From positions 1-14,443 of the forward strand of contig JAGWBF010000032.1 of the NCBI GenBank assembly GCA_021296025.1: DNA of 14,443 bases, written 5' to 3'. This stretch comes from Dehalococcoidia bacterium (lineage in GTDB: Bacteria > Chloroflexota > Dehalococcoidia > Lucifugimonadales > JAGWBF01). How positions within the stretch are numbered: position 1 is the first letter of the stretch; the number at the start of each line of letters is the position of its first letter. The notes under the pieces were generated by a model. It searched no databases and was not told the origin of the DNA. It saw only the letters and a program-made list of their open reading frames with translations. A program made the position numbers and the translations under genes. This document shows positions 13,782 to 14,443 of the stretch, piece by piece.

Positions 13782-14324
13782 CTACGTAGTGGGTTTCTCG
13801 ATGGGCACCGGGAGGCCCGCGACTATCAGATACACCGAGTCAGCCTCAGAGGCGACAATCTGGTTGACCCGGCCAAGCTCGTCGGCATAGATGCGGCCAA
13901 GCTTCGTCGAAGGCACCACACCCATGCCAACCTCGTTGCTGACCACGATCCAGGAGGCGCTGCCGCTCCTATAGGTGTCCAGCAGCCTCTGCACTTCGAC
14001 AAGAACGACCTTCCGAGTCGTTCCAACACCTTGGTCCTTCAAGAGCAGGTTGCTGACCCACAATGTGAGGCAGTCCAACAGTATCGTGTCGTAGCGGTCC
14101 AGTACCGGCGACAGCGCGCCAGCAAGGTCGATGGGCTCCTCAAGGGTGTCCCATTCCCCAGGACGGGCAAGGCGGTGGGCCTCGATTCGGGCCCGCATCT
14201 CTTCATCCCCCGCCTCCGCCGTCGCCACGAACAGCACCCTCCCTCCCCCAGCCGCCAGATGCTGGGCGTAGCTGCTCTTTCCTGCCCGCGCCCCCCCAAG
14301 CACCAACGTTAGGGACTTACTCAC
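13782..14324 (-). CDS. cobU: Bifunctional adenosylcobinamide kinase / adenosylcobinamide-phosphate guanylyltransferase
   Basis: The protein has the CobU/CobP P-loop GGARAGKSS at 10-18, His50 in EAHRLARPGEW (the residue guanylylated in CobU), LDCLTLWVSNLLL, and the C-terminal VSNEVGMGVVPSTKLGR followed by AGLPVPI. Length (180 residues) is normal. It phosphorylates adenosylcobinamide and transfers GMP to it, the step before lower-ligand attachment in cobalamin synthesis or salvage. GTG 14324 is preferred because GGAGG (14331-14335) lies six bases upstream. The ATG at 14330 touches GGAGG directly and would give two extra residues. The start lies inside the end of the upstream gene, so translation is probably coupled. 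Confidence 0.94.
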   Translation of the reverse strand: MSKSLTLVLGGARAGKSSYAQHLAAGGGRVLFVATAEAGDEEMRARIEAHRLARPGEWDTLEEPIDLAGALSPVLDRYDTILLDCLTLWVSNLLLKDQGVGTTRKVVLVEVQRLLDTYRSGSASWIVVSNEVGMGVVPSTKLGRIYADELGRVNQIVASEADSVYLIVAGLPVPIEKPTT

Positions 14325-14443
14325 CCTCATCCTCCGAAAGCGGGCTCAGGTGGCTGGTATCGTTCCAGACCTCCAAGACACGCCCTCCGGTTTGATTGCT
14401 AACTATGAGAGGCTCCCAAGGTCGGCACTGAACCGCCAGAGAT
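14317..14443 (-). CDS. Partial gene, C-terminus of a probable histidine phosphatase (alpha-ribazole phosphatase-like?)
   Basis: One minus-strand frame is open from the right edge to a TAA at 14317-14319, giving 41 residues, and it overlaps the cobU start by eight bases. The residues VLEVWNDTSHL resemble the NDTSHL ending common in phosphoglycerate mutase/histidine phosphatase family proteins. With cobU downstream, an alpha-ribazole phosphatase (CobC) role would make sense, but the catalytic RHG motif lies outside the window. That the frame codes is likely from the overlap and the GGAGG inside it; the product name is tentative. Confidence 0.45.
   Translation of the reverse strand, partial: SLAVQCRPWEPLIVSNQTGGRVLEVWNDTSHLSPLSEDEGE

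Overview
The window looks like a chromosomal piece of a free-living, GC-rich bacterium. Gene content (oligopeptide-type solute-binding protein, Thr/Pro-linker lipoprotein metallopeptidase, CO-dehydrogenase/xanthine-dehydrogenase-type subunits, cobinamide salvage, class I CoA-transferase) and the feel of the proteins suggest a Chloroflexota lineage such as Dehalococcoidia/SAR202. That placement is an inference from memory of protein families, not a computed result. No rRNA, tRNA, CRISPR array or intact insertion sequence was seen.

Left end (1-1696): a minus-strand fragment of a group II intron reverse transcriptase/maturase runs off the left edge. It abuts, within about 20 bp, the N-terminus of a plus-strand S9 (prolyl-oligopeptidase-like) peptidase that is clearly dead. 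The peptidase has lost its start, carries a frameshift and an in-frame TAA, and has a large internal deletion that removed the nucleophile serine region.

Export/uptake block (1829-5169): a secreted family 5 solute-binding protein carries an extra N-terminal DcrB/PsbP-like domain. Its stop overlaps the start of a lipoprotein with a gluzincin (HExxH...E) peptidase domain. No permease or ATPase gene is present beside them. A convergent DEAD-box RNA helicase follows (5231-6508, minus).

Central block (6860-8700): a membrane fatty acid desaturase preceded by a well-formed promoter placed so that its transcript should be leaderless, then a divergent ITPase/HAM1-like nucleotide pyrophosphatase.

Metabolic block (8763-13767, all plus): both subunits of a class I 3-oxoacid-type CoA-transferase, a zinc alcohol dehydrogenase with its own predicted promoter, a GNAT acetyltransferase, then a tightly overlapped three-gene operon with the [2Fe-2S] subunit, the FAD subunit and a CoxG-like protein of a molybdenum hydroxylase. 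The large molybdopterin subunit is not in the window.

Right end (13782-14443, minus): cobU (adenosylcobinamide kinase/guanylyltransferase), translationally coupled to the 3' end of a gene that looks like a histidine phosphatase (possibly alpha-ribazole phosphatase). Together they suggest a corrinoid salvage operon running in from the right.

The points most worth following are the leaderless promoter architecture at two genes, the DcrB-like/solute-binding fusion coupled to a lipoprotein peptidase, the molybdenum hydroxylase operon without its catalytic subunit, and the stepwise-decayed S9 peptidase next to a truncated retroelement.
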